From Diplonema japonicum (taxonomy: Eukaryota; Euglenozoa; Diplonemea; Diplonemida; Diplonemidae), in assembly GCA_964019335.1 (NCBI GenBank), contig OZ025739.1, positions 186,001 through 250,000 on the forward strand: a stretch of DNA of 64,000 nt. The letters are read 5' to 3'. The translations under genes were made by a program, and so were the position numbers. Positions 60,439-64,000 of this stretch are shown here, one piece after another. The notes beneath the pieces were generated by a model that was given only the letters and a program-made list of their open reading frames with translations, was not told where the DNA came from and searched no databases. Position 1 is the first letter of the stretch; every line of letters begins with the position of its first letter.

Positions 60439-62346
60439 ATGTCGAAAATACCTATGAAAGAGCTCCGGGACCTCCTTCGGAGAAGCGGGATCCCGAAGGC
60501 AGTTTTGCACGAGTTTCAAAAGAAGTCCGTCGGGGGCAAGGAGCTCATGTCCATGAAAGATAGTGATCTGATAGCCCACGGTGCGGTGGACGACCATTTA
60601 AGGAGGAAGCTCCAGAGGATACAGAAAAGATTGAAGGCGGACCCCAACGCCTTCGTGAACGACGTCCCCCCGCATCTGAAGAAAGCCGCGGAGAAGCTGG
60701 AACAATTCTACAAGGCGAACAACGTGGCAGAGAAGATAGGAAGGGCGCAGGGGATCATCGACAACTTCTCGGACAATCCAAAACTCCTGTTAACAGAATT
60801 CCAAAAAAAATACCCCAGCAAAGCCAAGGACATCGCTTTCCTCAAAACCCTTGTAGCCGACCACGATGCCATAGTGTCCAAACACGCTTCTCTTGGAAAA
60901 AAACTTGACGCCCTCTACAAAAAAACCGGTTCCTCTGACGTTGGAAAAGGCGTACACACCATCAACTGCTACGCCGATGCACCTGCCGAGCTTTACAAAA
61001 TTCTCGAACCGAACTACGCGAAGAAGGACGTAACATTCATCGCCGAATGGGCCGGGATCCAGCAAACAGACGAATCTGAAAAAAAACGTCTTCAAGAACA
61101 AGCCGACACCGAAAAAAAACGGCTTCAAGACGAAGCCGATGCGAAAAAACGCTCGGCCGAGGAACAGAAACGGAAAAAAAAAAAAAAGGAGGACGAGGAG
61201 AAACAAAAACGAGAGGAGGAAGAAAAACGGAAACTGGAAGAGGAAGAAGCCGAAAGAGAGAGAAAACAACGTGAGGAAGAAGAGGAATCCGAACGGCAAC
61301 GGGCACGAGAGGAAGAAGCGGAACGAGACAACAGAAAAAGAAGAGAAGAAGAAGAAGCTGAAACAGAGCGCAGACAAAGGGAGGAAGAGGACGAAAAACG
61401 AAGAGAAGAACAAGCCGAAACCGACCGGAGAAGAAAAGAAGAACAAGCCGAGACCGACCGAAGAAGAAGAGAAGAAGAATCTGAACGAAGAAAAGCCGAA
61501 GAAGAAGAACGACGGAAGGCTGACGACGAGCGATGGAAACTCGAACGAGCTGACGAGCTCCGACGCTTAAGCGACATCCAGAGCCGACGAGAGGCTCTCA
61601 GGGAGGAAGAACGGCAACGCAGAGCCAAGGAAGCCTTAGAACGTGCATCATGGGAGCAACCACTTCTCGAAGCAAGGAGCCGTGTCCAAGAAATGGAGAG
61701 AATCCTTCACGAGCACAATCAACGTGAAGACGAGCAGACACAGTTCATGAAGGAGCTCATGATGGAACAAGAGCTTCTCCAAGCAAGGCTGCTGCGCAAG
61801 AAACGAAAGAAGGTCTCCGTCTCCACCCAATACAACAGAGACGAACATTCGTCACCCAGCCAAGGAATGCAGCGTGTGTTGGGTTTGCAACAACAAACAA
61901 TGAGAAACTTGCAGCGACATATCTATGAAGAGGATTTGGAGATAGAACGCCTTGAGGCAGAGCTGGAGATGGTGGAGCAGGAAGCCGTCAGGAATGAGCA
62001 GTTTGCGGAAGAAGGCAGGCTTCGTGTGAAGGCCGTGCAGCATGCGAAAGAACAGGAATTCATCGCCGCCCCGCCCACGCCTGCAACCTGCACAACGTGC
62101 AGCTCGGGGAAGAAAAAAAAGCCCAAAAAGAAACCTTCTCCTTACCCGCAGGTCGTGTACCTCACGGCCCCCGAACCTTCTCCCTACCACAACCCGAGGC
62201 ACTTTGTTGACCCTTTCCCTGCTTACCCGTCTCCGTCGCGCTGCACCTGCACTCCAACACCTGCAGGAGAGAGACGCAGACACCGCCCACACAAGGTCAA
62301 CCCACTGCCCGGCGGATCTGAACCCCCGCCTCTTGTTGTTCTGTAG
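60439..62346 (+). CDS. SAM-like domain protein with long charged helix (635 aa)
   Basis: Residues 3-68 look like a SAM domain (LRDLLRRSGIPKAVLHEFQK, LMSMKDSDLIAHGAVDDHLRRKL). Residues 70-210 form a helical region of unknown type. From about 212 to 410 the protein is an almost pure E/K/R/Q segment (EEEKRKLEEEEAERERKQRE), compatible with a stable single alpha-helix or coiled coil. Another coiled coil (420-560) follows. The C terminus has cysteine pairs (CTTCSSGKKKKPKKK, RCTCTPTP) and proline-rich sequence. A scaffold or spacer role is inferred. An acceptor-like TCTCCACAG ends at 60387. ATG is preceded by poly(A). Confidence 0.78.
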   Translation: MSKIPMKELRDLLRRSGIPKAVLHEFQKKSVGGKELMSMKDSDLIAHGAVDDHLRRKLQRIQKRLKADPNAFVNDVPPHLKKAAEKLEQFYKANNVAEKIGRAQGIIDNFSDNPKLLLTEFQKKYPSKAKDIAFLKTLVADHDAIVSKHASLGKKLDALYKKTGSSDVGKGVHTINCYADAPAELYKILEPNYAKKDVTFIAEWAGIQQTDESEKKRLQEQADTEKKRLQDEADAKKRSAEEQKRKKKKKEDEEKQKREEEEKRKLEEEEAERERKQREEEEESERQRAREEEAERDNRKRREEEEAETERRQREEEDEKRREEQAETDRRRKEEQAETDRRRREEESERRKAEEEERRKADDERWKLERADELRRLSDIQSRREALREEERQRRAKEALERASWEQPLLEARSRVQEMERILHEHNQREDEQTQFMKELMMEQELLQARLLRKKRKKVSVSTQYNRDEHSSPSQGMQRVLGLQQQTMRNLQRHIYEEDLEIERLEAELEMVEQEAVRNEQFAEEGRLRVKAVQHAKEQEFIAAPPTPATCTTCSSGKKKKPKKKPSPYPQVVYLTAPEPSPYHNPRHFVDPFPAYPSPSRCTCTPTPAGERRRHRPHKVNPLPGGSEPPPLVVL

Positions 62347-62645
62347 ATTCGTTAACTTTTTTTTAAAGGAAAAAAACTTTTTTTTGAACAACTATTTCTA
62401 TAAACCCCCCCCCCCCTCCCCCCAATGAATGTATTGTAGTTTGAAATAAAAAGAATGCAAGAGGGAGGACAAGGGAAAAGGAGGGGGGGAAATGAATAAA
62501 AAGTAAATACCCCCCCCCCCCCCCCACCCCACCCACGTCCCTCCCCTCCCGTTCTTATTATTATTTTTTGTCCATTTTTGCTGTGCAAACAATTTTATTG
62601 TAAAAAAAAAAAAAGAGGGAGGAGAGGGGTGGGAGTGGGGAAGAA
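62347..62645. other. Intergenic spacer
   Basis: C runs of 15 or more, purine-rich stretches and poly(A). Nothing supportable. Confidence 0.6.
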
Positions 62646-63887
62646 ATGTCGGGATCTGAGGGGGAGGCCGCTCCTCCGTCTGTCCCCATGCTTGCTGCAC
62701 ATCACAGGTTCGCGGCGCAGGTGAAGTGTCAAGTTCCAACCCCGAGCGTGGCGGCGGGCGTGCTGGAAATGGGGTCCAGCGACTACGAAAATTTCAACGA
62801 AGGCGTGAACGAGAAGATGATGCAGATGGCAACGGGCCACCTCCACAGCGCCGGTTTCGGCCTCCCAACAGACGAACAACATGCGTACTACTGCGGGACC
62901 TCATCGGACTCAGATTTCATATACGGACAGGAAGACGCTATAATGAAGCAGAAACTCACAGAACGGCGTGAAAGGGACCGGAAAGCAATTCTAGCGGAAC
63001 AAGCCAGAGTGAGAAAAGTCCGCATGCAGTGCGCAATGGCACAACTCGTGTCAACCCTTCCCCAACCAAGCGACCATTCTTTGGAAACAATAGTCTCACG
63101 AGCGTGTGAGTACATAGAACAGCTCAGTGCTTCTGCGGAAAACGCTTACTGCGATAACATCCGGCTCAAGGCAAAGATTAAACAGCTTACCGAAGAAGAA
63201 AGCCTCACCGAACGAAGCTCCGTTGCTGACATCCCAAAGCCCGACTTTAACGAAGCTTTAAAAGCCGCTTTGAAAGGCCTTGCTCCGGTGTTCTGGATGG
63301 CATTGGTGTTGTCCGCTGTCATTTCTCCAAGAAGGCTCGCGAGAACTCTGTGGAGCTGGGACCCTGGCCAGGCTGTTGAAAAATTTTTCTCGAACAGACA
63401 GTTATTTTCCGTTCCCGTTGTGCATCGCGGTATAAATGTGTTTTCTGTTGTTGCGGCTGTTATAGCAGTGTTGGTCATGAGGAGGGTTAAGAAGATTTTT
63501 GCGGTGTTGGGATATTCTGCGCTTGCTATTATTCCCGATGAGCAGCCAACAGTGGTGCAGCCGAAGAAGGCACAGCACCGTTCACATGCTCCTCCTTTGC
63601 CCCCGCCCTCTGCCGCTCCTGGTTTTCACCATCCTTTGAAAAAGAAGGCTCAGTCAAAGGTCATGGAATATCTACACTCAGAGGGCATTGCCGCCCGAGG
63701 AAGGATCGTGCCTGAGACTTACCAGCGACGTAGAACTACATCCACCTCCACCTTTAATAATAATACACACGGACACGCGGCAGGCAGAGCTCCTTATGCA
63801 AGATCGCGGACGCTATCTTCGGCGTCATATGGCCAAGGACACCCTCGAATGCTGCGCGCTGCTTTTGGTTCACATGATGATTTCTAA
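62646..63887 (+). CDS. Possible membrane-tethered bHLH protein (413 aa)
   Basis: Residues 104-162 resemble a basic helix-loop-helix: basic TERRERDRKAILAEQARVRK, helix 1 VRMQCAMAQLVSTLP, a short loop, helix 2 HSLETIVSRACEYIEQL. A leucine-zipper-like stretch follows (NIRLKAKIKQLTEEES). After that come hydrophobic segments at 211-227 and 263-279, and perhaps 284-297. The order bHLH-zipper then membrane hairpin is that of SREBP-type transcription factors, which are released by proteolysis. The basic region is imperfect (no clear H-x3-E-x3-R), so DNA binding is uncertain. The C terminus is P/H/S-rich. It could instead be an unrelated coiled-coil membrane protein. Confidence 0.55.
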   Translation: MSGSEGEAAPPSVPMLAAHHRFAAQVKCQVPTPSVAAGVLEMGSSDYENFNEGVNEKMMQMATGHLHSAGFGLPTDEQHAYYCGTSSDSDFIYGQEDAIMKQKLTERRERDRKAILAEQARVRKVRMQCAMAQLVSTLPQPSDHSLETIVSRACEYIEQLSASAENAYCDNIRLKAKIKQLTEEESLTERSSVADIPKPDFNEALKAALKGLAPVFWMALVLSAVISPRRLARTLWSWDPGQAVEKFFSNRQLFSVPVVHRGINVFSVVAAVIAVLVMRRVKKIFAVLGYSALAIIPDEQPTVVQPKKAQHRSHAPPLPPPSAAPGFHHPLKKKAQSKVMEYLHSEGIAARGRIVPETYQRRRTTSTSTFNNNTHGHAAGRAPYARSRTLSSASYGQGHPRMLRAAFGSHDDF

Positions 63888-64000
63888 TATTTATTCGGGG
63901 AAAAAAAAAAAAAAAAAAAAAAAAATGGGGAATTTTTTTTTTTGATCAGTTTCAGTTTTTTTATTCGTGTGACTTTTTTTTTGATATCGTGCGTTCCGTG
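63888..64000. other. 3' flank to window end
   Basis: Poly(A) and poly(T) runs; no feature. Confidence 0.5.

Noticed and set aside
1-64000. Prokaryotic features such as operons, Shine-Dalgarno sites, CRISPR arrays or insertion sequences
   Set aside because: The spliced eukaryotic genes make these irrelevant. No regularly spaced palindromic arrays with variable spacers were seen.

Overview
The window is nuclear DNA from a eukaryote, most likely a single-celled flagellate. It has spliced ribosomal-protein genes (RPL10A), a ciliary protein (CFAP20), an anaphase-promoting complex subunit, an epsin, a two-pore K+ channel, mitochondrial and non-mitochondrial malate dehydrogenases, a CaMKK-type kinase and a vault/SPFH-like protein. 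Coding DNA is compact and of balanced composition. The DNA between genes is dominated by long homopolymer runs (A, T, G and C) with little unique sequence.

Three global properties stand out. (1) All 26 host genes I can support, including partial ones, lie on the + strand; only transposon-derived reading frames are on the - strand. (2) Introns are tiny (32-61 nt, GT-AG), and many carry a poly(A) run, not a polypyrimidine tract, just before the acceptor. (3) Many start codons are directly preceded by poly(A), and many genes have a CAG/TAG of the same flavour as the cis-intron acceptors 10-60 nt upstream of the ATG. One-directional gene order plus possible trans-splice acceptors recalls Euglenozoa (diplonemids, kinetoplastids) or dinoflagellate relatives. 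That placement is inference; no spliced-leader gene was seen.

Layout. 1-155: 3' end of an unknown gene. 0.5-2.2 kb: two tandem RPL10A genes. 3.0-3.8 kb: CFAP20 in four exons. 4.1-4.8 kb: piggyBac fossil. 5.4-7.6 kb: small membrane protein and a coiled-coil protein. 7.9-9.5 kb (-): non-LTR retrotransposon fragment. 9.9-14.2 kb: secreted cysteine-rich repeat protein with 1,221-bp repeat units. 14.2-17.5 kb: gene-poor repeats and decayed reading frames. 17.5-19.2 kb: two-pore K+ channel with internal EF hands. 20.6-23.0 kb: membrane kinase. 23.7-25.1 kb: second retrotransposon fragment. 25.9-26.6 kb: IQ-motif protein. 27.8-29.0 kb: tandem palindromic repeat. 29.3-29.9 kb: glutathione transferase. 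30.4-34.2 kb: large ankyrin protein. 34.4-36.5 kb: MVP/SPFH-like protein. 37.0-39.0 kb: APC2. 39.2-41.0 kb: epsin. 42.0-43.2 kb (-): piggyBac fossil. 43.4-46.2 kb: cold-shock-domain protein and coiled-coil protein. 46.7-47.7 kb: non-mitochondrial MDH. 49.6-50.2 kb: ankyrin protein. 52.1-53.1 and 56.8-57.8 kb: two identical mitochondrial MDH genes, with a two-pass membrane protein and a 1,640-bp pogo-like transposon between them. 58.1-63.9 kb: an unknown protein, a DNAJC17-like J protein, a SAM/charged-helix protein and a possible membrane-tethered bHLH protein.

The genes do not form one pathway. The strongest themes are recent duplication with sequence homogenisation (RPL10A, MDH, the cysteine-rich repeats) and unusual domain combinations in membrane proteins (channel, kinase, lipid-anchored vault-like protein, bHLH plus transmembrane).
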